DNA of 64,000 nucleotides from contig NZ_JBHRXV010000011.1 in NCBI RefSeq assembly GCF_042648405.1, positions 558,001 through 622,000 of the forward strand, read 5' to 3'. The position numbers and the translations under genes are program-made. The stretch is from Sphingoaurantiacus capsulatus. GTDB taxonomy: Bacteria > Pseudomonadota > Alphaproteobacteria > Sphingomonadales > Sphingomonadaceae. The notes beneath the pieces were generated by a model, which saw only the letters and a program-made list of their open reading frames with translations, was not told the DNA's origin and searched no databases. This document shows, piece after piece, positions 42,049 through 52,989 of the stretch (the stretch's first letter is position 1; each line of letters begins with the position of its first letter).

Positions 42049-43592
42049 CAGTGTGCCTCAGCGTGATTGGCAGCCGGCACGGCGGCCTTGGCCTTCGCCA
42101 CGACATGCTGCACCGGCGGCGCGGCGCGCTCGACGCGCGCGAGAATGGCTTCGACCGGCGCGTGCAGCGGATCGAGGAACGGCTTCGGATAGATGCCCAT
42201 CCACATGACGACGGCGGCGAGCGGCACCATCATCGCGATCTCGCGCACGGTGAGGTCGGACATCGAGGTCAGCTCGGCCTTCTCCAGCGTGCCGAAGATC
42301 ACCCGGCGGTAGAGATAGAGCATGTAGGCGGCGCCGAGGATGATGCCGCTGAGCATCACGAAGGCGACCCACGACGCCGTTTCATAGGCGCCGATGAATA
42401 CGAGCAGCTCGCCGACGAAGCCGCTGGTGCCCGGCAGGCCGACCGACGCCATGGTGAACAGCATGAAGAACAGCGCATAGGCGGGCATGTTCTTGGCGAG
42501 ACCGCCGTAGCGGGCGATCTCGCGGGTGTGCAGCCGATCGTAGACGACACCGACGCAGAGGAAGAGCGCGCCCGAGACGACACCGTGGCTGAGCATCGTG
42601 ACGATCGCGCCTTCGATGCCCTGCTGGTTGAACACGAACAGGCCGACGGTGACGAACGCCATGTGGGCGACCGACGAATAGGCAATCAGCTTCTTCATGT
42701 CGTCCTGCACCAGCGCGACCAGCGAGGTGTAGACGACGGCGACCATCGACAGGCCGAACACCAGCCACATCAGCTCCGCCGAGGCTTCGGGAAACATCGG
42801 CAGCGAGAAGCGCAGGAAGCCGTAGCCGCCGAGCTTCAGCAGCACGCCGGCGAGGATGACCGAGCCGGCGGTCGGCGCCTCGACGTGCGCGTCGGGCAGC
42901 CAGGTGTGCACCGGCCACATCGGCATCTTCACCGCGAAGCTGGCGAAGAAGGCGAGCCACAGCCAGGTCTGCACCTGCGGGTCGAAGTCATAGGCGAGCA
43001 AGGTGCGGATGTCGGTCGTGCCCGCGGTGTTCACCATATAGAGCATGGCGAGCAGCATCAGCACCGAGCCGAGCAGGGTGTAGAGGAAGAATTTGTAGCT
43101 GGCGTAGATGCGCCGCGCGCCGCCCCAGATGCCGATGATCAGATACATCGGGATCAGACCGCCCTCGAAGAACAGGTAGAAGAGGAACAGGTCGAGGCTG
43201 GCGAACACGCCGATCATCAGCGTTTCCATCAGCAGGAACGCCGCCATGTACTCGGGCACCCGCTTCTCGATCGATTCCCATGAGGCGAGGATGCAGATCG
43301 GCATCAGGAACACCGACAGCGCGATCAGCAGCATGGAGATGCCGTCGACGCCGAGGTGCCAGGCGAAATAGGGCGCGAACAGGTCGATCTTCTCGACGAA
43401 CTGGAACGCTGCGGTCGACGTGTCGAAGTTCAGCCAGAGCAGCACGCCGAGCACGAACTCGGCGAGCGTGACGATCAGCGCCGTCCAGCGAGCATTGTTG
43501 GCGCGCGCCGCCTCGTCACCGGGCGCGAGCAGCGCCCAGGCGCCGCCGACGAGCGGCAGCAGGATCAGCAGCGACAGGATGGGGAAATGCAT
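42048..43592 (-). CDS. nuoM: NADH-quinone oxidoreductase subunit M
   Basis: 514-residue antiporter-like subunit. SWESIEKRVPEYMAAFLLME contains the channel glutamate in its usual position; LAFFASFAVKMPMWPVHTWL, PDAHVEAPTAGSVILAGVLL and KKLIAYSSVAHMAFVTVG are family motifs. The C-terminus has a short Ala/His-rich tail. One-base overlap with nuoL and nuoN on either side. Confidence 0.96.
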   Translation of the reverse strand: MHFPILSLLILLPLVGGAWALLAPGDEAARANNARWTALIVTLAEFVLGVLLWLNFDTSTAAFQFVEKIDLFAPYFAWHLGVDGISMLLIALSVFLMPICILASWESIEKRVPEYMAAFLLMETLMIGVFASLDLFLFYLFFEGGLIPMYLIIGIWGGARRIYASYKFFLYTLLGSVLMLLAMLYMVNTAGTTDIRTLLAYDFDPQVQTWLWLAFFASFAVKMPMWPVHTWLPDAHVEAPTAGSVILAGVLLKLGGYGFLRFSLPMFPEASAELMWLVFGLSMVAVVYTSLVALVQDDMKKLIAYSSVAHMAFVTVGLFVFNQQGIEGAIVTMLSHGVVSGALFLCVGVVYDRLHTREIARYGGLAKNMPAYALFFMLFTMASVGLPGTSGFVGELLVFIGAYETASWVAFVMLSGIILGAAYMLYLYRRVIFGTLEKAELTSMSDLTVREIAMMVPLAAVVMWMGIYPKPFLDPLHAPVEAILARVERAAPPVQHVVAKAKAAVPAANHAEAH

Positions 43593-45637
43593 CAGTGACC
43601 CCCGAACACGCGCGGCAGGAACCAGGTCGCCGCCGCGGCGAGGCCGATCAGCATGACGAGCGCGTAGGTGTAGACATAACCGGTCTGCAGGCGGCGGGCG
43701 ACGGCAGCACTTCCCTCGACGAGCGCCGCAACGCCGTCAGGACCGAAGCGGTCGATGGTGCCCTGGTCGCCGCGGCGCCAGAACTGCCGGCCGAGCCAGA
43801 AGGCCGGGCGAACGAAGATGAAATGGTAGAGTTCGTCGAAATACCACTTCTTCAGCAGGAACTGGTGCAGCCCTGGGAAGGTCGCGACAAAGCGGCCCGG
43901 GATGCTCGGATTGAAATAGTAGCTGTTGAGCGCCAGCAGCATGCCGAGCACCCATGAACCCGCCGGCGCCCAGATCACCCACGCCGGCACGTTGTGCAGC
44001 GCATGGATCAGCTCGGCATTGAAGGCGATCGAGTCACGCCAGAAACCGGCGTCCTCGATGAACGCATGGTGGAACAGCCAGCCGGCACCAGCCGCGCCCG
44101 CACCCAGCACGATCAGCGGAATGAGCATCGCCCACGGGCTTTCATGCGGGTGATAGCCCGCGGTGCCCGGCGCATGGTGATGATCATTGTGGGCGTGCGC
44201 CGGCGCATGGCCGTGCGCCTCATGGCTGCCCTCGGCAGCCGCCGGCTCGTCGTGATGATGCACGGCGTGCTGGATATGCTCCGACCCGGCCCAGCGCGGC
44301 TTGCCCGTAAAGGTCAGCAGGATGAGGCGCCACGAATAGAAGCTGGTGAGCAGCGCGGCGAAGATGCCGACGAAAAAGGCGACGACGCCCGCTTCGGTGC
44401 CGCTCGCGAACGCCGCTTCGAGGATGGCATCCTTCGAGAAATAGCCGGCAAACGGCACGACGCCGGTGATCGCCAGCGTGCCGAGCATCATGGCCGCGAA
44501 CGTTATCGGGATGTCGCGGCGGAGGCCGCCGTAGAAGCGCATGTCCTGCTCGTGGTGCATCGCATGGATGACCGAGCCGGCGCCGAGGAACAGCAGCGCC
44601 TTGAAGAAGGCGTGCGTGAACAGGTGGAACATCGCGACGCCGTAAGCGCCGACGCCCGCGGCGAAAAACATGTAACCGAGCTGCGAGCAGGTCGAATAGG
44701 CGATGACGCGCTTGATGTCGGTCTGCACCGTTCCGACGGTCGCAGCGAACAGCGCGGTCGCCGCGCCGACGTAGGTGACGACGGTGAGCGCCACCGGCGC
44801 TGCCTCGAACATCGGCGACAGGCGGCAGACCATGAACACGCCGGCGGTGACCATCGTCGCCGCGTGGATCAGTGCCGACACCGGGGTCGGGCCTTCCATC
44901 GCGTCAGGGAGCCAGGTGTGGAGGCCGAGCTGCGCCGACTTGCCCATCGCGCCGACGAACAGCAGCAGGCAGATGGTCGTCATCACGTCGACCTGATAGC
45001 CGAGGAAGGTGAAGCTCTGCCCGGCAAAGCCCGCCGCGCCCTCGTTGATCGTCGTGATGTCGATGGTGCCGAACACCAGGAAGGCGGCGAAGATACCGAG
45101 CGAGAAGCCGAAGTCGCCGACACGGTTCACGACGAACGCCTTGATCGCGGCGGCGTTGGCCGAGGGCTTCTGGTACCAGAAGCCGATCAGCAGATAGCTG
45201 GCGAGGCCGACGCCTTCCCAGCCGAAGAACATCTGGACGAGGTTGTCGGCGGTCACCAGCATCAGCATCGCGAAGGTGAACAGCGACAAATAGGCGAAGA
45301 AGCGGGGCTGGTCCGGATCCTCGGACATGTATCCCCAGCTATACAGGTGGACGAGCGCCGAGACGGTGGTGATCACCACCAGCATGACCGCGGTCAGCGT
45401 GTCGACGCGCAGCGCCCAGTCGATCTGCAGATTCCCTGAGGAAATCCACTCGAGGACGCGCACGGTGTGGTCGTTGCCGCCGATGGCGACGTCGAAGAAG
45501 GTCACCCACGACAGCGCGGCCGAGATGAACAGCCCGCCCGTGGTGACGAGCTTGGCGCCGGTATGCCCGAGCGCGCGCTGGCCGAGGCCCGCGACGAGCG
45601 CCGCGAGCAGCGGCAGGAAGACGATGAGCTGGATCAC
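43592..45637 (-). CDS. nuoL: NADH-quinone oxidoreductase subunit L, with His-rich insertion
   Basis: 681-residue distal antiporter-like subunit that also carries the lateral helix along the membrane arm. FFGWEGVGLASYLLIGFWYQ, FVGAMGKSAQLGLHTWLPDA, MEGPTPVSALIHAATMV and KRVIAYSTCSQLGYMF are diagnostic. Residues 454-499 form a hydrophilic loop with 15 histidines (HAVHHHDEP, HGHAPAHAHNDHHH) just before PHESPWAMLIPL. Seven bases after nuoK. Confidence 0.96.
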   Translation of the reverse strand: MIQLIVFLPLLAALVAGLGQRALGHTGAKLVTTGGLFISAALSWVTFFDVAIGGNDHTVRVLEWISSGNLQIDWALRVDTLTAVMLVVITTVSALVHLYSWGYMSEDPDQPRFFAYLSLFTFAMLMLVTADNLVQMFFGWEGVGLASYLLIGFWYQKPSANAAAIKAFVVNRVGDFGFSLGIFAAFLVFGTIDITTINEGAAGFAGQSFTFLGYQVDVMTTICLLLFVGAMGKSAQLGLHTWLPDAMEGPTPVSALIHAATMVTAGVFMVCRLSPMFEAAPVALTVVTYVGAATALFAATVGTVQTDIKRVIAYSTCSQLGYMFFAAGVGAYGVAMFHLFTHAFFKALLFLGAGSVIHAMHHEQDMRFYGGLRRDIPITFAAMMLGTLAITGVVPFAGYFSKDAILEAAFASGTEAGVVAFFVGIFAALLTSFYSWRLILLTFTGKPRWAGSEHIQHAVHHHDEPAAAEGSHEAHGHAPAHAHNDHHHAPGTAGYHPHESPWAMLIPLIVLGAGAAGAGWLFHHAFIEDAGFWRDSIAFNAELIHALHNVPAWVIWAPAGSWVLGMLLALNSYYFNPSIPGRFVATFPGLHQFLLKKWYFDELYHFIFVRPAFWLGRQFWRRGDQGTIDRFGPDGVAALVEGSAAVARRLQTGYVYTYALVMLIGLAAAATWFLPRVFGGH

Positions 45638-45644
45638 GGGATTG

Positions 45645-45950
45645 TCAGCCCTTCATCATGTTGATGTCGTCGACCGCGATGGTGCCGCGGTTACGGAAGT
45701 AGAGCACGAGGATGGCGAGGCCGATCGCTGCCTCGCCGGCGGCCACCGTCAGCACGAACATCCCGAATACCTGTCCGACGAGATCGCCGAGGAACGCCGA
45801 GAAGGCGACGAGATTGATGTTCACCGCGAGGAGGATCAGCTCCACCGACATCAGGATGATGATGACGTTCTTGCGGTTGATGAAGATACCCAGCACGCCG
45901 AGCACGAACAGGATCGCGCCGACGGTGAGATAATGCCCGAGACCGATCAT
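45645..45950 (-). CDS. nuoK: NADH-quinone oxidoreductase subunit K
   Basis: 101-residue, three-helix membrane subunit. MSVELILLAVNINLVAFS carries the conserved Glu of helix 2, and AGEAAIGLAILVLYFRNRGT follows with the second conserved Glu. Overlaps nuoJ by four bases. Confidence 0.97.
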   Translation of the reverse strand: MIGLGHYLTVGAILFVLGVLGIFINRKNVIIILMSVELILLAVNINLVAFSAFLGDLVGQVFGMFVLTVAAGEAAIGLAILVLYFRNRGTIAVDDINMMKG

Positions 45951-46570
45951 GGGACGTCGACCCCTTTTCCGCTCTCGACCTTGACCAGCGACACCGCGTC
46001 GCTCGGCTGACGCGCCACCTGCGCCGCGATGTTCTGGCGGCGGACGCCCGGACGCTGGCGGTGGGTGAGCACGATCGCGCCGATCATCGCCACCAGCAGC
46101 ACCATGCCGGCGCCCTGGAAGATGTAGACGTAGCGCGTGTAGATGAGGCCGCCGAGCGCCTGCGTGTTGGAAAGCCCTTCGGTCGCCGTCACCGGCGCCG
46201 CCTTAACCGCGGGCGCGAAGTCGGCGAAGGTCCAGGCGCCGCCGATCAGCACCAGCTCGGTAAGCAGGATGAAGGCGAGCAGCAGCCCGAACGGCAGATA
46301 TTTGGCAAAGCCGGCGCGCAGTTCGGCGAAATCGATGTCGAGCATCATCACGACGAACAGAAACAGCACCGCGACCGCGCCCACGTAGACGATCACCAGG
46401 ATCATCGCGAGGAACTCCGCCCCCAGCAGCAGGAACAGGCCGGCGGCGTTGAAGAACGCCAGCACCAGCCACAGCACCGAATGCACGGGGTTGCGCGCCA
46501 GGATCGTCATCAACGCGGAGAGCGTGACGAAGCCGGCGAACAGGTAGAAGATGATGGCTTGGACGGCCAA
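45947..46570 (-). CDS. nuoJ: NADH-quinone oxidoreductase subunit J
   Basis: 207-residue membrane subunit with five helices: NPVHSVLWLVLAFFNAAGLF, LGAEFLAMILVIVYVGAVAV (the pi-bulge helix 3) and FLFVVMMLDIDF. The cytoplasmic C-terminal tail (about 165-207) includes THRQRPGVRRQNIAAQVARQ. Thirty bases downstream of nuoI. Confidence 0.95.
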   Translation of the reverse strand: MAVQAIIFYLFAGFVTLSALMTILARNPVHSVLWLVLAFFNAAGLFLLLGAEFLAMILVIVYVGAVAVLFLFVVMMLDIDFAELRAGFAKYLPFGLLLAFILLTELVLIGGAWTFADFAPAVKAAPVTATEGLSNTQALGGLIYTRYVYIFQGAGMVLLVAMIGAIVLTHRQRPGVRRQNIAAQVARQPSDAVSLVKVESGKGVDVP

Positions 46571-46600
46571 GAAACGGTCCCTTCGAATTCGGTGCGCGGT

Positions 46601-47089
46601 TTATCGCCAGGGTGCGTCGGCGGCAAGGTTCTGGGCGATCACCTTTTCCCAGCGATCCCCGTTCGCGAGCAGCTTCGCCTTGTCATAGAAAAGCTCCTCG
46701 CGGGTCTCGGTCGAGAATTCGATGTTCGGCCCCTCGACGATGGCATCGACCGGGCAGGCCTCCTGGCAGAAGCCGCAGTAGATGCACTTCGTCATGTCGA
46801 TGTCGTAGCGCGTGGTGCGGCGCGACCCATCCTCGCGCGGTTCGGCCTCGATGGTGATCGCCAGCGCCGGGCACACCGCCTCGCACAGCTTGCAGGCGAT
46901 GCAGCGTTCCTCGCCGTTCGCATAGCGGCGCAGCACATGCTCGCCGCGAAAACGGGGCGACAGCGGCCCGCGCTCATACGGATAGTTGAGCGTCGCCTTC
47001 GGCCGGAAGAAATATTTCAGCGTCAGCCACATGCCCTTCACGAACTCGAGAAGGAGCAGCGACTTGGCGGCCTGGAACACGGCGGTCAT
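46601..47089 (-). CDS. nuoI: NADH-quinone oxidoreductase subunit I
   Basis: 162-residue ferredoxin-like subunit carrying clusters N6a and N6b: CIACKLCEAVCPA and CIYCGFCQEACPVDA supply two full CxxCxxCxxxCP motifs. ERGPLSPRFRGEHVLRRY precedes them. The start MTAVFQAAKSLLLLEF lies four bases after the nuoH stop; an open upstream extension inside nuoH is rejected. Confidence 0.97.
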   Translation of the reverse strand: MTAVFQAAKSLLLLEFVKGMWLTLKYFFRPKATLNYPYERGPLSPRFRGEHVLRRYANGEERCIACKLCEAVCPALAITIEAEPREDGSRRTTRYDIDMTKCIYCGFCQEACPVDAIVEGPNIEFSTETREELFYDKAKLLANGDRWEKVIAQNLAADAPWR

Positions 47090-47093
47090 ATCG

Positions 47094-48146
47094 TTACCCG
47101 TTGTACTTGTCGGTGAAGAATACGAGCCAGCCCGACACGATGAACACCCAGAACAGCGACAGCGGCAGGAACACCTTCCAGCCAAGGCGCATGAGCTGAT
47201 CGTAGCGGTAGCGCGGGACGGTCGCCTTCACCCAGGCGAACACGAAGAACATGAAGCCGATCTTGGCGAACAGCCACACGAAGCCCGGCACGATGTAGAG
47301 CGGCGCCCAGTTCACCGGGGGCAGCCAGCCGCCGAGGAACAGGATGCTGGTCAGCGCGCTCATCAGCAGGATGTTCGCGTATTCGCCGAGGAAGAACAGC
47401 GCCATCGCCATCGACGAATATTCGACCTGATAGCCGGCCACGAGTTCGGCCTCGGCCTCGGGAAGGTCGAACGGCGGGCGGTTGGTCTCGGCCAGCGCCG
47501 AGATGAAGAAGATGATCGCCATCGGGAACAGCAGCGGGTTGAAGATGTGGCCGTTGACCACCCCGAGGATGTTGCCCTTCTGGCTGAGGACGATGTCGTT
47601 GAGGTTGAAGCTCGACGCGTAGAGCACCACGCAGACGATCACGAAGCCGATCGACACCTCGTAGGACACCATCTGCGCCGCGGCGCGCAGGCCGCCGAGA
47701 AACGGGTATTTCGAGTTCGACGCCCAGCCCGACATGATGATGCCGTAGACGCCCATCGACGAGATCGCGAAGATGTAGAGGATGCCGACGTTGATGTCGG
47801 CGAGCACCGCCTCCGGCCCGAACGGGATCACCGCCCAGCTGATCAGCGCCAGCGTGAAGGTGATCATCGGCGCGATCAGGAAGATGCCCTTGTTCGCGCC
47901 CGACGGGATGATCGTCTCCTTCATGAACAGCTTCAGGCCGTCCGCGAAGGATTGGAGCACGCCGAAGGGGCCGACGACGTTCGGCCCGCGGCGCATCTGC
48001 ATCGCCGCCCAGATCTTGCGATCGGCGTAGACGATCATCGCCACCGCCAGCAGCAGCGGCAGGGTGATGAGCAGGATCAGCAGGATGTAGGCGGCGAGAT
48101 AGCCGACCACGGGGCCGAGGAAGCTGTTCTGGAATGCCGCGACCAT
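47094..48146 (-). CDS. nuoH: NADH-quinone oxidoreductase subunit H
   Basis: 350-residue membrane subunit forming the quinone chamber with NuoB/NuoD. MRRGPNVVGPFGVLQSFADG, KLFMKETIIP, YEVSIGFVI, ETNRPPFDLPEAEAELVAGY and PRYRYDQLMRLGWKVFLPLS are signature loops. About eight helices. Four bases after nuoG. Confidence 0.97.
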   Translation of the reverse strand: MVAAFQNSFLGPVVGYLAAYILLILLITLPLLLAVAMIVYADRKIWAAMQMRRGPNVVGPFGVLQSFADGLKLFMKETIIPSGANKGIFLIAPMITFTLALISWAVIPFGPEAVLADINVGILYIFAISSMGVYGIIMSGWASNSKYPFLGGLRAAAQMVSYEVSIGFVIVCVVLYASSFNLNDIVLSQKGNILGVVNGHIFNPLLFPMAIIFFISALAETNRPPFDLPEAEAELVAGYQVEYSSMAMALFFLGEYANILLMSALTSILFLGGWLPPVNWAPLYIVPGFVWLFAKIGFMFFVFAWVKATVPRYRYDQLMRLGWKVFLPLSLFWVFIVSGWLVFFTDKYNG

Positions 48147-48150
48147 CGCC

Positions 48151-50184
48151 CTACTCCGCCGCCTCGAGCTGGCCCTGACCGAGGATCTCGCGCACGCAAT
48201 CCTGCATGGTGTCGCTCGCCCGGGCGATCGGGTTGGTGAGGTAGAAATTGTCGATCGGCAAGGTCACCGCGCCCGACGGCGTGCTGGTGTCGCCGCCGCC
48301 GAAGTTGCCGTCCCACACCGCCGGGGTCAGCCCCTCGGTCGCGAGATGCGGCCATGCCTCGCCGATGCGCGCGCGGAGCGTCGCAATGTCGTCGTAGGGC
48401 AAGGTCTGACCGAGCGCGTCGGACAGCGCGCGCAGGATCGTCCAGTCCTCGCGCGCCTCGCCCGGCGGATAGACCGCCGCGAGCGCGCGCTGAACGCGGC
48501 CTTCCATGTTGACGTAGGTGCCGCGCTTCTCGGTGTAGGCGGCCGCCGGCAGGATCACGTCGGCATGACGCACGCCCTTGTCGCCGTGGGTGCCGATGTA
48601 GACGGTGAACACCGTGTCGAGCGCCGCGGTGTCGATCTCGTCGGCGCCGTAGAGGAACGCCGCCTTCAGCTTGCCGCCGCGCGCGTCTTCCAAGATGCCG
48701 GCGACGCCGCTCGGCGTGGTGAAGCCGATGTCGAGCCCGCCGACACGCGCCGCCGCGGTGTGCAGCAGGTTCCAGCCGTTCCAGCCGGCGCGGGCGACCT
48801 TGTACTTGGTGGCGAGCGCCAGCGCCGCGGCGAGCACGCCCGCCGACTGCAGCGCGCCCATGCCGACGATGATCGCCGGCCGCTCGGCAAGTTTCAGCGC
48901 CTCGGCGGCTTCCTTCGGCAGCTTCGCGAGCAGGCTAAGGTCGTCGCCGAGCTGTGTCGCCGGATAGGTCAGGTCGATCTGCGGCCCGATGGCGAACACC
49001 TGCGCCTTGTTGCGGCGCACCGCCTTGCGGATGCGGGTGTTGACCAGCGGTGCTTCCCAGCGCGGGTTGGCGCCGACCAGCAGCACCACGTCGGCGCGCT
49101 CGATGCCCGCCAGGGTCGAGTTGAACAGATAGCCGGCGCGCACCGACGGATCGATCGGCGCGCCGTCCTGGCGGCACTCGTGGCGCGTCGAGCCGAGCTT
49201 GCCGAGCAGATCCTTCAGCGCGACCATGCCCTCAAGGTCGACCATGTCGCCGGCGATGGCGGCAATCTCGTCGCCCTTCGCCTTGCCGATACCGGCGCGG
49301 ATCGCCTCGAACGCCTCGCCCCAGCTCACCGGCTGCAGCTTGCCGCCGCGGCGCACATAGGGCTTGTCGAGGCGGCGCTTCATCAGGCCGTCGCACGCGA
49401 AGCGGGTCTTGTCCGACGCCCACTCCTCGTTGACCTCCTCGTTGATGCGCGGGTTGACGCGCATCACCTGCGGGCCGCGGGCGCCGACGATGATGTTGGT
49501 GCCGACGGCATCCATCACGTCGATGCTCTCGCTCTTCTTCAGCTCCCACGGGCGGGCGGTGAAGGCGTAGGGCTTCGAGGTCAGCGCGCCGACCGGGCAC
49601 AGGTCGATGACATTGCCCGACATCTCTGAGGTCGCGGCCTTCTCGAGATAGGTGGTGATCTGCATGTTCTCGCCGCGGAACACCGCGCCGATCTCCTCGA
49701 CGCCGGCCACTTCCTCGGCGAAGCGCACGCAGCGGGTGCAATGGATGCAGCGCGTCATGATCGTCTTGATCAGCGGCCCCATGTACTTCTCGGTGACCGC
49801 GCGCTTGTTCTCGTCGTAGCGGGTGTGGCCGCGGCCATAGGCCAGCGCCTGATCCTGCAGGTCGCACTCGCCGCCCTGATCGCAGATCGGGCAGTCGAGC
49901 GGATGGTTGATGAGCAGGAACTCCATCACGCCCTCGCGCGCCTTCTTGGTGCGCGCGCCCTGCGTGTGGATCACCATGCCGTCGGCGGCCGGGTAGCTGC
50001 ACGACGCGATCGGCTTCGGCGCCTTCTCCAGCTCGACGAGGCACATGCGGCAATTGCCGGCGATCGACAGCCGCTCGTGATAGCAGAAGCGCGGAATCTC
50101 CTTGCCGGCCTCTTCGCAGGCCTGCAGCACGGTGGCGCCCTGCGGCACCTCCACTTCAATCCCGTCGACGATCAGTTTCGGCAT
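48151..50184 (-). CDS. nuoG: NADH-quinone oxidoreductase subunit G
   Basis: 677-residue peripheral-arm subunit. N-terminal 2Fe-2S domain (cluster N1b; FCYHERLSIAGNCRMCLVEL), the His-ligated N5 region (NHPLDCPICDQGGECDLQD), then ferredoxin-type TRCIHCTRCVRFAEE (N4), and a molybdopterin-oxidoreductase-like C-terminal domain without cofactor. The additional N7-binding CxxC set of E. coli-type proteins is not seen, consistent with the shorter alphaproteobacterial form. Ten bases after the unknown secreted-protein gene. Confidence 0.95.
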   Translation of the reverse strand: MPKLIVDGIEVEVPQGATVLQACEEAGKEIPRFCYHERLSIAGNCRMCLVELEKAPKPIASCSYPAADGMVIHTQGARTKKAREGVMEFLLINHPLDCPICDQGGECDLQDQALAYGRGHTRYDENKRAVTEKYMGPLIKTIMTRCIHCTRCVRFAEEVAGVEEIGAVFRGENMQITTYLEKAATSEMSGNVIDLCPVGALTSKPYAFTARPWELKKSESIDVMDAVGTNIIVGARGPQVMRVNPRINEEVNEEWASDKTRFACDGLMKRRLDKPYVRRGGKLQPVSWGEAFEAIRAGIGKAKGDEIAAIAGDMVDLEGMVALKDLLGKLGSTRHECRQDGAPIDPSVRAGYLFNSTLAGIERADVVLLVGANPRWEAPLVNTRIRKAVRRNKAQVFAIGPQIDLTYPATQLGDDLSLLAKLPKEAAEALKLAERPAIIVGMGALQSAGVLAAALALATKYKVARAGWNGWNLLHTAAARVGGLDIGFTTPSGVAGILEDARGGKLKAAFLYGADEIDTAALDTVFTVYIGTHGDKGVRHADVILPAAAYTEKRGTYVNMEGRVQRALAAVYPPGEAREDWTILRALSDALGQTLPYDDIATLRARIGEAWPHLATEGLTPAVWDGNFGGGDTSTPSGAVTLPIDNFYLTNPIARASDTMQDCVREILGQGQLEAAE

Positions 50185-50194
50185 AGGAACTCGC

Positions 50195-50907
50195 TCAGCG
50201 ACTTGAAGCCGACGCGGTCACCGGCAGGTGCTCGTCGGAAATGGCATGATAGACCGCTTCGCCCATGTAGAGGCGCAGGCGTTCGCGGGTAATCGACAGC
50301 TTCACGCCCTGCGGCAAGCAGGTCGGCAGCACCGGCACGAGCTGCTGCATCACGTCCCGCTCCTCCGGGCTGCCCGATTTCGAGCGCAGCAGCGCGAGGC
50401 TCTCCGGCCACTTCTTGCGCGACACGCAGGAGGTGACTTCGTGCATGGCGAGCGCGGTGCGATCGGCAGGCTGGCCCGGGCCCAGCGCCTGAACCTTCGG
50501 CATAAACCAATATTGCATGTTCTCGGCGACCGGCGACGTCGCCGGCGCTGTGTCCAGCAGCCGCCGCGCGAGCGCATAGCCGACGCGCTGACGCATGCCG
50601 GCCTGCGTGAAGCGCATGCCGCCGCCATCTTCGAGGACAAGCTTGTCATTATCCATGCAGGCGGCGAAGTCGGGCTTCAGCTTCGCCAGGATTTCGTTCT
50701 CTTCGTAGCTACCCGGCAGCGACAGCATCCACGCGCGAACCGTCTTCGCCTGACGCCCCGCCATGCACTTGGCGAAGCCTTCGGCATATTCGGCGGCGTC
50801 CGCCGTCCCCGCCTTCGCCTGGCGACCGATCAGCGAGCCGGTACGCTGCGCAAGCGCAGGCGCCGACAGGCCGATCGCCACGACGGCGGCAAGGAGCAGC
50901 GGGAAGT

Positions 50908-50911
<4 letters not shown>
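50195..50911 (-). CDS. Secreted protein of unknown function with a duplicated C-x35-C module, inside the nuo operon
   Basis: 238 residues with a Sec signal peptide (MNFPLLLAAVVAIGLSAPALA, cleavage likely before Gln22). Four cysteines, Cys49, Cys85, Cys162 and Cys198, lie in two pairs of identical spacing. Between them GS-x-EE-x-[ED]-[IV] at 67-74 and 180-187 and Pro80/Pro193 align without gaps, so the protein is a tandem duplication of a roughly 75-residue module, each probably closed by a disulfide. I recognise no family. Four-base overlap with nuoF and a 10-base gap to nuoG place it in the operon, but it is not a complex I subunit by sequence and its periplasmic location differs from its neighbours' peripheral arm. 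Confidence 0.75.
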
Positions 50912-52200
<1,289 letters not shown>

Positions 52201-52222
52201 CGCGGGCAACCCACATACCGAC

Positions 52223-52325
52223 CGTCATCCCCGCGCAGGCGGGGACCCAGTCCAGATCAAGGAAATGCCCGCTGCCGCGGGCGCTATTTTTCCCGTGCTG
52301 GGTCCCCGCCTTCGCGGGGATGACG
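52223..52325. repeat. Palindromic repeat between nuoE and nuoF
   Basis: Arms 52223-52250 and 52298-52325 (CGTCATCCCCGCG...GGGGACCCAG and its inverse complement, with one or two differences) flank 47 bases. Those 47 bases contain GCCCGC-TGCC-GCGGGC followed by GCTATTTTT, terminator-like on the plus strand, against the direction of nuo. Same family as 36843-36912. Confidence 0.75.
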
Positions 52326-52341
52326 AAGAAGGGAGCGTCGC

Positions 52342-52989
52342 TCACTTCGCCATCTCCAGCAGCGTCGTCGGGCCGCCCTCGGGGCAGCTGACCTGACGGC
52401 CGTTCTGCGGGCCGGTCTTCGGCGTCTCGCCGCGCGCCAGCGCATCGAGGATCGCGACCGTCGCGTCGTAGGTCAGGTCTTCGTAGTTATCGTCGTTGAT
52501 CTGCACCATCGGCGCGTTGGCGCAGGCGCCCAGGCACTCGACTTCGGACAGGGTGAACAGCCCGTCGGCGGTCATGCCGCCGCCCTTCTTCATGCCCCGA
52601 TCCTTGCAGGCGCGCATCACGTCGTCGGAGCCGCGCAGCATGCAGGGGGTCGTGCCGCAGACCTGCACGTGGAAACGGCCCACCGGCTGCAGGTTGAACA
52701 TCGTGTAGAAGGTCGCGACCTCGTAGGCGCGAATGTAGGGCATCTCGATCGTCTTCGCGACGAACTCGATCACCGGCACCGGCAGCCAGGCATGGCCGGT
52801 CGCCTCGCCCATCTGATACTGCGCGAGGTGCAGCAGCGGGATGATCGCCGAATGCTGACGGCCCGGCGGATAGCGGCCGATGACACGCTCGACCTCTTTC
52901 ACATTCTCGGGCGTCCAGGCGAAGTCCTTGAACTGGCCCGGATCGAACCGCGGATCGGCGGTTGCGGTGCTGGGGGTATCTGAACTCAC
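52342..52989 (-). CDS. nuoE: NADH-quinone oxidoreductase subunit E
   Basis: 215-residue thioredoxin-fold 2Fe-2S (N1a) protein. Cluster ligands are in VCGTTPCMLRG and SEVECLGACANAP. The N-terminal segment YPPGRQHSAIIPLLHLAQYQ matches the family helix bundle. It has a C-terminal extension of about 40 residues (ARGETPKTGPQNGRQVSCPE). Start overlaps nuoD by four bases. Confidence 0.96.
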   Translation of the reverse strand: MSSDTPSTATADPRFDPGQFKDFAWTPENVKEVERVIGRYPPGRQHSAIIPLLHLAQYQMGEATGHAWLPVPVIEFVAKTIEMPYIRAYEVATFYTMFNLQPVGRFHVQVCGTTPCMLRGSDDVMRACKDRGMKKGGGMTADGLFTLSEVECLGACANAPMVQINDDNYEDLTYDATVAILDALARGETPKTGPQNGRQVSCPEGGPTTLLEMAK

